A stretch of DNA of 64,000 bases, taken from assembly GCF_005925345.1 (NCBI RefSeq), contig NZ_SSHJ01000003.1, positions 248,001-312,000 on the forward strand, written 5' to 3'. Under the pieces are notes generated by a model. It did not search any database. It was not told the DNA's origin and saw nothing but the letters and a program-made list of their open reading frames with translations. Below, piece by piece: positions 1-9,429 of the stretch (positions are counted from its first letter, which is position 1; each line of letters opens with the position of its first letter). Made by a program: the position numbers and the translations under genes. The DNA is from Pedobacter ureilyticus (GTDB lineage Bacteria; Bacteroidota; Bacteroidia; Sphingobacteriales; Sphingobacteriaceae).

Positions 1-1
1 T

Positions 2-2551
2 AGCCAACCTTTATATATTGTTGATGGTGTACCTATTAATACCGAGACCTTTGCTGGCGGTTTAAATGATGATGGTTCTACTTTCAGTCCATTAGCAGAT
101 ATCAACCCAGCAGATATAGAATCTATTGATTTCCTTAAAGATGGTACTGCTTCAATTTACGGGTCTAGGGCATCTAACGGGGTGATTTTGATTACTACAA
201 AATCCGGCAGAAATTCAAAAAAACCTACACTTAGATTTTCTTCAAACACCAGTTTGGCCGAGTTAAGTAGAACTGTTGGTGTATTGAATGCGCCACAATG
301 GCGTAGTGCTTACATTGATGCAATCTATAATAGTACGGGTCAAATGACCACCAAAGTATCGGTAATAGATTCGCTGCATCCTTATTATTCAAAGTCGATT
401 GATTGGCATGAGATCATGTACAGGCAAGCGATACAACAAAAGACCGATCTAAGTATCAGTGGTGGATCGTCTGATAATTCAGTTAATTACTATTTGAGTG
501 CAGGCTATAAAGATTTAAATCCGATAGTAAGAGAAACAGATTATGGGCAGGTTACCGCAACGGCAAAGGTTTACTACACATTTAATAAATCAATTTCTGG
601 AAGCTCATCATTTAACCTCTCTAATACAGATTATACAAGGATTTTAACAGGATTGAGTGGCCAGAGTGTAGTTTTCCAAGCGCTAAGTACAATGCCAGTT
701 TACAATCCGTACGATCCGCTTTCGGGTCAACTTATTCCATTGTTTGAAGGAAGTAAGCCTAACCCCTTGGCAATTGCGCAGCTTGCAGCTAATAGAATTA
801 AACGTTTTAGAATGTTCGGAAATCAAGATTTTAAGGTTTGGATAGCGAAAAACTTAAGGTTTACTACCAATTTGGGTTTCGACTACGAAAACAGTGATTT
901 ATCCAATTTTACACCGACTAGTTTATTACCGCAGGGACAGTTGAGTAGCTCTTATCTACAAACAACAAAAGCATCGTCATTCATTAATGAGAATACCTTA
1001 ACGTATAAATTAACCGTAAAAAATGATCATACCTTCAATTTCTTGTTAGGTCAATCGTACCAAAAATTCAACAGAGATAATCTTGATCTTGTAGGAAGAG
1101 GTTTACCTGATGCGCAATTAACCAACGTTGGTGCAGCTTCAGTTTTATCAACTTATGTACAAAACATTTCACAAAATTCGCTGCTGTCTTTCTTTGCCAG
1201 AGCCAATTATGACTACAAAGGTAAGTACTTGTTTTCTGCGTTGATTAGAAGAGATGGTTCGTCGCGTTTTGGAGCTGATAACAGATTTGGTTACTTCCCG
1301 GCAGTTTCCGCAGGTTGGAGATTTAGTGAGGAAACATTCTTTAAGAAATTTCAATTTTTGGATGAAGGTAAGTTGCGAGCAAGTTTCGGTATTACGGGAA
1401 ATCAATCTATAGGAAATTACGCTGGCCAAGGCGGTTACATCAATAACGGATCTTATTTAGGCCAAAATGCTGTGATTTTATCTGGAGTGCCAAATCCATC
1501 TTTAAAATGGGAATCTACGGAGCATAGTAATATCGGTTTAGAATTATCATTTCTTAAAAATAGGATAACTTTTACAGGAGATGCTTATTTGAAAAAGACC
1601 AGAGATTTATTATTTGACGTAACCGTGCCGGGCACAACAGGCGTATCTACTATACCTGGTAACTTCGGTTCATTACAAAATAAAGGATTGGAAGCAACCT
1701 TAACCACAGTTAATATTGTTGCGCCTTTCAAATGGTCTTCAACGCTAACTTTCGCCTACAATCGTAACAAAATTTTATCATTACCTAACGGACAAGATTA
1801 CCGGCCAAACCTATTCAACATGGCCAGGGTAGGCGAGCCAGTAGGTGTTTTTTACGGTTTGAAAAAGAAAGGCGTTTACGCAAGGGATGAAGATAATGTA
1901 TATGCAAGAGATGAAAATACTGGCGTAATTATTCCATACAAACAAGGTTCTGCCAATGGTAAAATTTACAAAGGTGGAGATATGATTTGGGAAGATTTAA
2001 ACGGCGATGGTATTATCAACGATGACGATTTACAAATTATTGGAGATCCTAATCCTGATTTCACAGGTGGTTTTGTCAATGAGCTGAGCTATAAGGACTT
2101 CACTTTTAGTTTCTTGTTTACTTACAGTTTCGGTGCCGATGTTTTTAATGAGCTGAAAAGAAGTTTAGACTCATCGCCAATAGATCAGAATTTTTCTACT
2201 GATCAATTAAGGAGATGGAGAGTGCAGGGCGATGTAACCGATATTCCAAGATTGGTAAAAACTGATCCGATGCTAAATTATGCAGTTTCTAGTCATTTCG
2301 TAGAGGATGCGTCTTTTGTAAGATTGCAAAATATTGCTTTGAGCTATAGACTGCCGAAAAGTTTACTCTCGAAAGTTAAAATCTCGGGAGCAAGTTTAGG
2401 TGTTGGCGTTTCCAATCTATTTACATTTGGTTCTTACTCAGGGTATGATCCAGAGGTAAGTTCATCAACCAACTCGCTTGCAGGTGGTGTAGACCGAGGT
2501 GCTTTCCCCAGAACAAGATCTTACAATTTTTCTCTAAACATTAATTTGTAG
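2..2551 (+). CDS. SusC/RagA-family TonB-linked outer membrane transporter (5' partial)
   Basis: The frame is open from base 2, so the protein is cut by the window edge; 849 residues are visible of a family that usually has about 1000-1100. The visible N-terminus is the plug domain with the SusC hallmarks IVDGVP, DIESIDFLKDGTASIYGSRA and NGVILITTK. The rest is the beta-barrel with repeated aromatic strand motifs, ending in a typical strand (RSYNFSLNINL). SusC proteins import oligosaccharides across the outer membrane using TonB energy, with SusD as the lid. The susD gene follows 4 bases later, so the two are co-transcribed. An internal GTG at 182 is not the real start, because the coding frame and conserved plug motifs continue upstream of it. 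The missing parts are the signal peptide, the carboxypeptidase-regulatory-like domain and part of the plug. Confidence 0.95.
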   Translation, partial: SQPLYIVDGVPINTETFAGGLNDDGSTFSPLADINPADIESIDFLKDGTASIYGSRASNGVILITTKSGRNSKKPTLRFSSNTSLAELSRTVGVLNAPQWRSAYIDAIYNSTGQMTTKVSVIDSLHPYYSKSIDWHEIMYRQAIQQKTDLSISGGSSDNSVNYYLSAGYKDLNPIVRETDYGQVTATAKVYYTFNKSISGSSSFNLSNTDYTRILTGLSGQSVVFQALSTMPVYNPYDPLSGQLIPLFEGSKPNPLAIAQLAANRIKRFRMFGNQDFKVWIAKNLRFTTNLGFDYENSDLSNFTPTSLLPQGQLSSSYLQTTKASSFINENTLTYKLTVKNDHTFNFLLGQSYQKFNRDNLDLVGRGLPDAQLTNVGAASVLSTYVQNISQNSLLSFFARANYDYKGKYLFSALIRRDGSSRFGADNRFGYFPAVSAGWRFSEETFFKKFQFLDEGKLRASFGITGNQSIGNYAGQGGYINNGSYLGQNAVILSGVPNPSLKWESTEHSNIGLELSFLKNRITFTGDAYLKKTRDLLFDVTVPGTTGVSTIPGNFGSLQNKGLEATLTTVNIVAPFKWSSTLTFAYNRNKILSLPNGQDYRPNLFNMARVGEPVGVFYGLKKKGVYARDEDNVYARDENTGVIIPYKQGSANGKIYKGGDMIWEDLNGDGIINDDDLQIIGDPNPDFTGGFVNELSYKDFTFSFLFTYSFGADVFNELKRSLDSSPIDQNFSTDQLRRWRVQGDVTDIPRLVKTDPMLNYAVSSHFVEDASFVRLQNIALSYRLPKSLLSKVKISGASLGVGVSNLFTFGSYSGYDPEVSSSTNSLAGGVDRGAFPRTRSYNFSLNINL

Positions 2552-2555
2552 TGCT

Positions 2556-3980
2556 ATGAAAAATCAAAAAATAATATTTTTATATCTGCTACTGCTGTTT
2601 TGCGGGCTCACAGCATGTAAAAAAGCATTAGAGCTTAACCCAATTACCGAGTACGCAAACGCAAACTTTTGGAAAGAAACTTCTCAAGCAACGGCAGCAT
2701 TAAATGGTGCGTATACACTTTTACAATCGGCTATGGGCCCAGAAGGTGTTTTTTACGGAGAGGCTAGGGCAGATAACGTTTCGCAAAACTTAACTTCTTT
2801 AAACACTGAGTCGCTCAATTTATTAACCAATAATGTAAATTCAAGTTTAAGGATTACCAATTGGAGCCAGTTATATGCGGTAGTCAATCAAACTAATTTG
2901 ATTATCAAAAATGTGAGGTTGATGAACCAAATTGGGCTATATGCTAACAAAACTGCTGAGTTTAATCAAACTTTAGGTCAGGCCTACGCATTGAGAGCGC
3001 TTTGTTATTTTAATATGACTAGAATTTGGGGCGAGTTGCCGATAGTAACTAGTCCTTTAAAAGATGCTACTGAAAACTATTATGTAGCTAAATCAGATAC
3101 CTCGCAGGTTTATCATCGTGTAGAATTAGACTTGGATAGCGCTACATTGCTTTTGCCGACAAGCTATTCGCCATCGCAAACCACCAAAGCTTTACTAACT
3201 GCAGGTGCAGTAAACGCTATATACACAGATTTATATATGTGGCGTCATCAGTACGATAAAGCTTTAACGGCTTCCCAAAAAATTCTTACTAACACAGCTA
3301 ATTACTCGCTAACTTCTTTGACAGATGCTACGGCTTTAGAAAATACTTCTTACGCCAGACAGTTTACACATGGCTTTTCTACAGAAAGTATTTTCGAGAT
3401 CGACTTCAATTTTGCAGAACGTGGCGCTAGATCTTTCTATATCCAAGTTTATGGCGATATAGGTTTTCAACCTGCCTTTAGGGTAAGCGAAGCATTGATG
3501 ACCAAGTTCCAGCCAAATGATAAAAGAGCTGCCATCAGTTATAACGAAAGAAGAGATATCACTAAGTTTTTCGATAAAACAAATTTTGTAAGAAGTACCA
3601 TGGATGATAAAAACATCATCATGTACAGGCTTTCTGATATTTTATTATTGCGTGCCGAGGCGCTAAATCAGTTGGATAGACCTGCAGATGCTATTGCTAT
3701 TGTAAACCAAATGAAGGTAAGAGCGGGAGAAATCGCATTACAACCTTCAGACTATACTTCGTTGAGCAAGAGCCAAATTGAAGATATCATCTTAAACGAA
3801 CGTTCAAAAGAGCTTTGTTTTGAAGGTAAACGCTGGTTCGATTTGGTGAGAACCCAAAAAGCAATCAGCGTAATGGAGCCTATTAATGGTTTAAACAATG
3901 AAGACAATTACGTTTGGCCAATTTTCTTGAACGAAATCAGGTTAAATCCGCTATTGAAACAAAATTCATACTATCAATAA
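2556..3980 (+). CDS. SusD/RagB-family glycan-binding outer membrane lipoprotein
   Basis: This 474-residue protein has a lipoprotein signal ending at Cys21 (GLTACKK), so it is expected at the outer membrane surface. The N-terminal SusD segment includes NFWKETSQATAALNGAY. A helical TPR-like core contains QAYALRALCYFNMTRIWGE, and the C-terminal segment carries the family-typical DILLLRAEALNQL, ILNERSKELCFEGKRWFDL and NEIRLNP signatures. It pairs with the SusC transporter just upstream (4-base gap) to capture glycan. The downstream hexosaminidases and NagA suggest an N-acetylhexosamine-containing ligand; that substrate is inferred from context only. Confidence 0.95.
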   Translation: MKNQKIIFLYLLLLFCGLTACKKALELNPITEYANANFWKETSQATAALNGAYTLLQSAMGPEGVFYGEARADNVSQNLTSLNTESLNLLTNNVNSSLRITNWSQLYAVVNQTNLIIKNVRLMNQIGLYANKTAEFNQTLGQAYALRALCYFNMTRIWGELPIVTSPLKDATENYYVAKSDTSQVYHRVELDLDSATLLLPTSYSPSQTTKALLTAGAVNAIYTDLYMWRHQYDKALTASQKILTNTANYSLTSLTDATALENTSYARQFTHGFSTESIFEIDFNFAERGARSFYIQVYGDIGFQPAFRVSEALMTKFQPNDKRAAISYNERRDITKFFDKTNFVRSTMDDKNIIMYRLSDILLLRAEALNQLDRPADAIAIVNQMKVRAGEIALQPSDYTSLSKSQIEDIILNERSKELCFEGKRWFDLVRTQKAISVMEPINGLNNEDNYVWPIFLNEIRLNPLLKQNSYYQ

Positions 3981-3995
3981 TTAAATAAGCTTGTT

Positions 3996-5489
3996 ATGAA
4001 TAAAAAAATATTTATCATTAAATCTTTAGCTATTGCACTAATGTGTACCAGCTTAAGTTGTGGAAAATTGGATTTGTTGAAAAACGAACAGCCAGAAGCA
4101 ATAGATGCGGGTGCTAACTTAAAAGGGATGACCATTGCTGATTTCCTGAAAATGGATCACAGTACCGATCTTACCAACCTAAATCTGTATGGAGAAGTGA
4201 TTAAAAAAGCTGGTTTAGAAGACTTTTTAAATCAACCAGAAGACTATACGGTATTGCTTCTAACTAATCAGGCAGTAACTAATATGGTTGGCAGTTTAGG
4301 TTATACCAACCTTAACGATGTGCCGGCTATCGTACTGCGAAACATTGTTTCTGACCAGATTTTTAAGGGACGTTTACGTTCGTTTGATTTGGCAATAGGA
4401 GAAACTAAGAAGTTTGAAACCATTAACGGTAGTTTTATTTACTATACCAGAAGCAATACAAATTCAGACGAATATGTGTTCACTGCAAATAATTCTACAG
4501 ATCTAACATCGCCTTCGGCTAGAATTAGAAGCCAGAATTTAGAGTTTAAAAATGGTATTGCTCACGTTACCGACCAATTTACCTTTTATAAATTGAAAGA
4601 TGCTGTTCCAGACGCTCCTTCTGGCTCTGTTGGTGCGCAAACAGACATTATTAATGTAGCTAAGGACGTTTATATACAGAATGGCACCGCTAATAGGAAT
4701 AAAAACTTCAATAATGCCACAAGTATCGAAATGAAGAACTCTAATGGCAAAGATGTTTCGGTAGATAGAATGGGCTTATTTCAGTTCCCTTTAACTACAC
4801 CAAGTTTTGGGAACAAAATAGGTTTGGCAAAGATCAATTTTTATGTGTTTTTTACTGGCTTGCCTTCTTCGTTAACTGCTTATGCAGGTGCTGATACAGA
4901 TTTTGACGAGACAACTGTGACCTGGACTACTGCACCAACTTACGATCGTGTAAGCTTAGCTAATATTTCGTTAGCAGCTGGTCAAACAGGGTGGATTACA
5001 ATGGATGTAACCTCGTTGGTAAATCAACTTTATGGAAGTAATAAAACTTTCTTAAATATTTTGATGAACCACAACAATGATAATTTTGTAAGGATATATC
5101 CACGAGAATTTTCTGCTGGTAATTTTAAAGCATATTTAAGTATTTCGAGCCCACCGGCAACCATTTTAACATTTGGAAATGCGACACCACTTAATGTAAT
5201 TGCGAAAGATGGTTTTGCCAAACTGACTACTAAACAGTTAAAAATGAACGGTGCCGATGATAAGAACATCAGCTACATCGTAAATAAGTTGCCTACCAAT
5301 GGTTATTTCGTGAAGTACGGTATTCCATTGCCAGTTAATGGAAGTTTTTCGCAGGCAGATTTAACGGCTGGCGCTATCAAGTACTTGTACTCGGGAACTG
5401 GCAATGCTGATGAAATCATCCTAGAAGCCAAAGATAATAATGGAGGTTTCTATAACACGCCTATTAAAATCACTGTAAACATCCAATAA
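3996..5489 (+). CDS. Surface lipoprotein with FAS1-like, DNRLRE-like and CSPG-like domains
   Basis: A 497-residue lipoprotein (lipobox SLSC, Cys22). Three parts can be made out. Residues about 45-200 look like a fasciclin (FAS1) fold, with the pattern of a FAS1 repeat in DYTVLLLTNQAV and IVLRNIVSDQI, then a region ending in NGIAHVTDQ. Residues about 240-380 resemble a DNRLRE/CBM96-type jelly roll (MGLFQFPL, FDETTVTWTTAP, DVTSLVNQL). The last 100 residues resemble a CSPG/cadherin-like repeat (ISYIVNKLPTNGYF, ITVNIQ). FAS1 and DNRLRE modules occur in adhesion and polysaccharide binding, so a glycan-holding role at the cell surface fits its place between SusD and the beta-helix protein. The exact ligand is unknown. 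Confidence 0.7.
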   Translation: MNKKIFIIKSLAIALMCTSLSCGKLDLLKNEQPEAIDAGANLKGMTIADFLKMDHSTDLTNLNLYGEVIKKAGLEDFLNQPEDYTVLLLTNQAVTNMVGSLGYTNLNDVPAIVLRNIVSDQIFKGRLRSFDLAIGETKKFETINGSFIYYTRSNTNSDEYVFTANNSTDLTSPSARIRSQNLEFKNGIAHVTDQFTFYKLKDAVPDAPSGSVGAQTDIINVAKDVYIQNGTANRNKNFNNATSIEMKNSNGKDVSVDRMGLFQFPLTTPSFGNKIGLAKINFYVFFTGLPSSLTAYAGADTDFDETTVTWTTAPTYDRVSLANISLAAGQTGWITMDVTSLVNQLYGSNKTFLNILMNHNNDNFVRIYPREFSAGNFKAYLSISSPPATILTFGNATPLNVIAKDGFAKLTTKQLKMNGADDKNISYIVNKLPTNGYFVKYGIPLPVNGSFSQADLTAGAIKYLYSGTGNADEIILEAKDNNGGFYNTPIKITVNIQ

Positions 5490-5492
5490 CAA

Positions 5493-7043
5493 ATGAAGAT
5501 TAAAACTTTTACGCTCTTAATGCTTTGCATTCAGTTTTCTGCAATGGCCTGCAAAAAAGCACCTACTTCCGAAATAAAGGAAAACAGAAGAGGAAGTACT
5601 TTTTATGTCGATGCCAAAAATGGCGATGATAGTAATAACGGCAAAATCCCTGCTAAAGCATGGAAATCGCTTCAGAAAGTAAATGGTTACCAGTTTATGG
5701 CTGGCGATTCGCTACTTTTCAAAGCAGGCGATAGCTGGAAAGGTCAGTTGTTGCCTAAAGGCTCGGGCGATGCGAAGAATTCGATAGTAATTTCAATTTA
5801 TAATGGTACCAAAAAAGCCTTGTTAGATGGCGAAGGAAAAGTATCAGAAGTATTAAAACTAGAAGATGTAGATTATTGGGAAGTTAATCACTTAGAAATT
5901 ACCAATAAGGCTACTACTATCGGAAACCGACTAGGTGTATTGGTAAAAGATAATGGTGCTTCGAGAAAGCATATCCATCTTAAAAACCTTTACATCCACG
6001 ACATAATGGGCGATTATTCCTTTGAGATGAAGGGGAAAAATACTGGTGGAATTGGTATTATAGGTACTGCCGAGAGCAAATTCGATGATATATTAATTGA
6101 AGACTGCGAGATTGCTAATGTAGTTCGACTAGGAATTTTTACCAATTTAACCGACGGTAAAAAGGCAGTAAAAGGCAATAGACCTATTACTAATTTGGTT
6201 ATTAGAAGAAATAAAATACACCATTGTGCTGGCGACGGCGTAATTGTAAGGTATAGCTACAAGGCATTAGTTGAGCACAATGAAGTTTGGGAAACGCATA
6301 ATGCGGATGAAGAATTGGTAAAATATGGCGTGGCTTTGTGGTGCCGTAGTACAGATGAAACTATTTTCCAGTACAACGAAGTGTATTACACAAGAGGCGG
6401 TAAAGATGGTCAAGCTTTTGATGCTGACGAAGACGCTTATCGCACTGTAATTCAGTATAATTATTCGCACGATAATGAAGGTGGTTTTGTGTTGATTACC
6501 AGTACTTCTGAAGATGCAATTATCAGACATAATATAAGTGTAAATGACGGTATTAAAGGCTTACATGTATTCGATTTTCCAGTTTGGGCAAATCATGTGA
6601 GAGGTACAGCGATTGCTCATAACAATACAGTGGTGTTAAATAAAGCACATGAAGCTGTCGTAATTGCTGATGAGGCACTAACTACTTCTAGGTTCTACAA
6701 CAATATTTTCTATCACGAAGGGCAGGGTGAATTAGTGGTGAAATCAGCGGGACAAACTGCAGTGTTTAACGGGAATGTGTACCTCGGTTACGAAAAATTC
6801 TACGTAAAAGATGATAAGGGGATTTTTGCAGACCCTCAGTTGGTAAACCCATTAAACTATAGTAAAGGTTTCGCTACCGCCACTGGTTTTAAGCTTAAAT
6901 CAACTAGTCCAATTTTAAATAAGGCGATAGCTAAAAGCGAAATGGAAGGCAATTACTGGTTACCAGATATAGGCACGAAGGATTTTTTCGGCACCACCTT
7001 AAACCTCGCCAAATTTACACCAGGCGCTTATCAATCAAAATAA
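5493..7043 (+). CDS. Right-handed parallel beta-helix lipoprotein
   Basis: 516 residues with a lipobox at AMAC (Cys20). After the signal comes STFYVDAKNGDDSNNG, the typical opening of secreted beta-helix proteins (DUF1565-like), then AGDSLLFKAGDSWKG. Residues about 130-430 are a run of beta-helix rungs rich in asparagine and hydrophobic positions (for example LVIRRNKIHHCAGDGVIV, TIFQYNEVYYTRGG, ARHNIS-like repeats). This fold is shared by polysaccharide lyases, some glycoside hydrolases and non-catalytic binding proteins. I see no residue set that identifies a catalytic family. It starts 4 bases after the preceding stop and belongs to the utilisation locus. A polysaccharide-lyase or glycan-binding role is inferred. 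Confidence 0.75.
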   Translation: MKIKTFTLLMLCIQFSAMACKKAPTSEIKENRRGSTFYVDAKNGDDSNNGKIPAKAWKSLQKVNGYQFMAGDSLLFKAGDSWKGQLLPKGSGDAKNSIVISIYNGTKKALLDGEGKVSEVLKLEDVDYWEVNHLEITNKATTIGNRLGVLVKDNGASRKHIHLKNLYIHDIMGDYSFEMKGKNTGGIGIIGTAESKFDDILIEDCEIANVVRLGIFTNLTDGKKAVKGNRPITNLVIRRNKIHHCAGDGVIVRYSYKALVEHNEVWETHNADEELVKYGVALWCRSTDETIFQYNEVYYTRGGKDGQAFDADEDAYRTVIQYNYSHDNEGGFVLITSTSEDAIIRHNISVNDGIKGLHVFDFPVWANHVRGTAIAHNNTVVLNKAHEAVVIADEALTTSRFYNNIFYHEGQGELVVKSAGQTAVFNGNVYLGYEKFYVKDDKGIFADPQLVNPLNYSKGFATATGFKLKSTSPILNKAIAKSEMEGNYWLPDIGTKDFFGTTLNLAKFTPGAYQSK

Positions 7044-7067
7044 ATAAACAACTAAAACAATTTATAC

Positions 7068-7985
7068 ATGAAAAAAAGACTACATATCACAGCAGTACTA
7101 ACCATGCTTTTTGGAATAGCACAGGCACAAAACAAAGCTTGGAGCGATGCGGGGACTTTTGAAACAAAGGGAACTGTTTGGAACTATAATTTAGGAAAGG
7201 GTACGGGTAACGCTGGCGATAAATTCAGTAGTGGCGAAGCAATTAAAACTTCGGTATCTTCTACAGCAACTCCAGGTTTTTTATCATATCCTTCTTCTGG
7301 CTTTGCTGCAGTTACTACAGGTGCTAATGGTGGTGGCGGCTTTAAAGTAGAAGGAAAAGATGCAACGGCCAAGTTAGTTTTAGAAGCATCAAATAGCAAT
7401 AGTGCAAATAAGTTTGCAGTTTATGACATTTCAAAAGCAAGTGCAGTAACCAGTTTATTTTTTAATGTTTCCTTTAAAAGCGAAAATGAGCCAACTAATG
7501 GCGCCGTAGTTTTTGGTTTAGGCAATGCCAGAGGAAACAACATCTTTAAAAATACAACGGCTTTAACAGGCGCAGATGCTACAGGTGTTTTCGCGGGCTT
7601 ACGTTGGGAGTTTAGTACCAATAAATCAGTTTTCTTTTCTTATCGTACCTTAAATAATGGTTCGTATGGTTATAAACTAATTAACGGGAACAGTTTCACT
7701 AAAACGGGCGAGCATCAGGTAGAATTATATGTTAACAATGCTACGGCTGTTCAGAAATACACTAAAGGAGGTAAAGCTTATGACTTAGCTCCAGCTACTT
7801 TTAACATTTGGGTAGATGGGAAATTGATTGCTACAGAAAGTGGATCTGCTTTTCCGGCAAGTGGCGAACTGGCACCAGAAGCCCCATTAAATAGCTTCTT
7901 GTTTCAAGGTTATCACAGCAAAGGGTCAGTACCTAATGCGCTAACCTTGAGTTTAAGCAACATTCAGTTAAACGCAATTAAATAA
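7068..7985 (+). CDS. Secreted protein of unknown function, paralogue of the next gene
   Basis: A 305-residue protein with a signal peptide cleaved after AQA (residues 1-20, FGIAQAQNKA). I do not recognise a named family. The body is rich in Gly, Ser, Asn and Thr with alternating hydrophobic residues, as in beta-sandwich carbohydrate-binding proteins. It aligns by eye with the neighbouring 475-residue protein: the shared blocks are SSGFAAVTTG / ASGFARVYTG, KFAVYDIS / KMSVYNLS, GVFAGLRWEFS / GVFTYLRWDMS, FSYR, and FNIWVDGK / FHIWVNNA. It lacks the C-terminal sorting domain of its neighbour, so it should remain periplasmic or be released by another route. A glycan-binding role is possible from context. 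Confidence 0.75.
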   Translation: MKKRLHITAVLTMLFGIAQAQNKAWSDAGTFETKGTVWNYNLGKGTGNAGDKFSSGEAIKTSVSSTATPGFLSYPSSGFAAVTTGANGGGGFKVEGKDATAKLVLEASNSNSANKFAVYDISKASAVTSLFFNVSFKSENEPTNGAVVFGLGNARGNNIFKNTTALTGADATGVFAGLRWEFSTNKSVFFSYRTLNNGSYGYKLINGNSFTKTGEHQVELYVNNATAVQKYTKGGKAYDLAPATFNIWVDGKLIATESGSAFPASGELAPEAPLNSFLFQGYHSKGSVPNALTLSLSNIQLNAIK

Positions 7986-7995
7986 AGACTAAGCG

Positions 7996-9423
7996 ATGAA
8001 AAAGATATCTTTACTTATTGTTTTATTATTGTCTATTCAGTTTTATAAAGCTGATGCGCAAGGAGCTTGGACAAATGAAAACGCTACCGCTTTTACCTGT
8101 AATTTCGGTGCTGTGGCAGGAACTTACAATGCCACAACTACCGCTAAATCTTCAGTTTCTACTAGTACTATAGCTAATTTTTTGCCATCGCCGGCATCTG
8201 GCTTTGCCAGAGTTTATACAGGCAATAGTAATAATGGTGGCTTTGCACTAACGGGGTTGTCAAGTCTTACACTTACAGCTAGTAATGGAACAGCTGTTAC
8301 TGCTACTAATAAAATGTCGGTTTATAACCTAAGCAATGCAGAAGCAATAGCAAGTTATTTCTTTACCATTTCCTTTAATAACACAGATGCATCCACTGGG
8401 GCAATCACGTTTGCGATAGGAAATAGTGCCAACTCAACAGAAAACAATAATATATTTAATGATGGTAATAATTTGCAAGGGGCTGCTGCAACAGGTGTAT
8501 TCACTTATTTGAGATGGGATATGTCGCCAACCACTATTGCTTTTTCATATCGAAAAGGGAGTGACTATTCTGCACAGACCATTAATTCAGCAACATTTAC
8601 CAAAACTGGTGGTCCTTACAACGTAGAAATTTATGCCAACAATCATGCTTCGGCTACTGGAGAATACACGCGTAACTCAACACAGTACACCGTTGCTAGT
8701 GGAAAATTTCATATCTGGGTAAACAATGCTAGAATAGGGGCAGATTTCGATGCTACTACAGAAGTTGCAAGAGGTTTAGCTTTAAACAGTTTGTTGTTAC
8801 AAGGAATTAGAAGTACTTCGGGTACGCTTGCACCGATCAACATCAGTGATTTGAGCGTGAAGCACACCGTTGGTGGAACATTACCAGTAACTTTTGTAGA
8901 TTTTTCGGCAACTAAAAATACTAATGGTGCGCTGCTAAAATGGCGAACATCATCAGAAATAGACAACGACTATTTTCAGTTATTGAGGAAAACCGAAACT
9001 TCTAAAGTTTTCGAGCCGATTGCTAAAATCGCTGCAAAATCAAATACCAACTCGATAAACAACTATGCTTACACAGATTTTAATCCAGCGGTAGCAAATA
9101 ACTATTATCAAATTAAACAGGTAGATAAGGACGGAAAGACTTCGACTTTTGATAAAATAGTTGCGCTTAATTTCGAATTGGGAGCTGAAATTAACTTCTC
9201 AAAAACGGGAGACGTTCTTCGTATTGTTGCTAATTCAAGTACTGAGGGAAACGGAAATGTAATGATTACAGACCTTTCGGGAAATAAAGTTTTAACACGA
9301 AAAATTCGTTACAATAAACAACTTAACCACTACGAATACAATTTAGCAATGCTACCAGCAGGAGCCTACGTAACTCGTATAATAATGGACAATAAAAGTA
9401 GAAGTTTTAAATTTATAAAATAG
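7996..9423 (+). CDS. Secreted paralogue with T9SS C-terminal sorting domain
   Basis: 475 residues with a signal peptide (cleavage near ADAQGAW). Residues about 22-285 are homologous to the preceding 305-residue protein. After that comes LPVTFVDFSATKNTNG followed by LKWRTSSEIDNDYFQLLRK, the linker and fibronectin-like module that commonly precedes a type A type IX secretion sorting domain. The last about 80 residues (VMITDLSGNKVL ... LPAGAYVTRIIMDN ... FKFIK) match that domain. The protein is therefore probably exported by the type IX system and attached to, or released from, the cell surface. The shared N-terminal module suggests that the two proteins handle the same ligand in different compartments. 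Confidence 0.75.
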   Translation: MKKISLLIVLLLSIQFYKADAQGAWTNENATAFTCNFGAVAGTYNATTTAKSSVSTSTIANFLPSPASGFARVYTGNSNNGGFALTGLSSLTLTASNGTAVTATNKMSVYNLSNAEAIASYFFTISFNNTDASTGAITFAIGNSANSTENNNIFNDGNNLQGAAATGVFTYLRWDMSPTTIAFSYRKGSDYSAQTINSATFTKTGGPYNVEIYANNHASATGEYTRNSTQYTVASGKFHIWVNNARIGADFDATTEVARGLALNSLLLQGIRSTSGTLAPINISDLSVKHTVGGTLPVTFVDFSATKNTNGALLKWRTSSEIDNDYFQLLRKTETSKVFEPIAKIAAKSNTNSINNYAYTDFNPAVANNYYQIKQVDKDGKTSTFDKIVALNFELGAEINFSKTGDVLRIVANSSTEGNGNVMITDLSGNKVLTRKIRYNKQLNHYEYNLAMLPAGAYVTRIIMDNKSRSFKFIK

Positions 9424-9429
9424 GATCAA

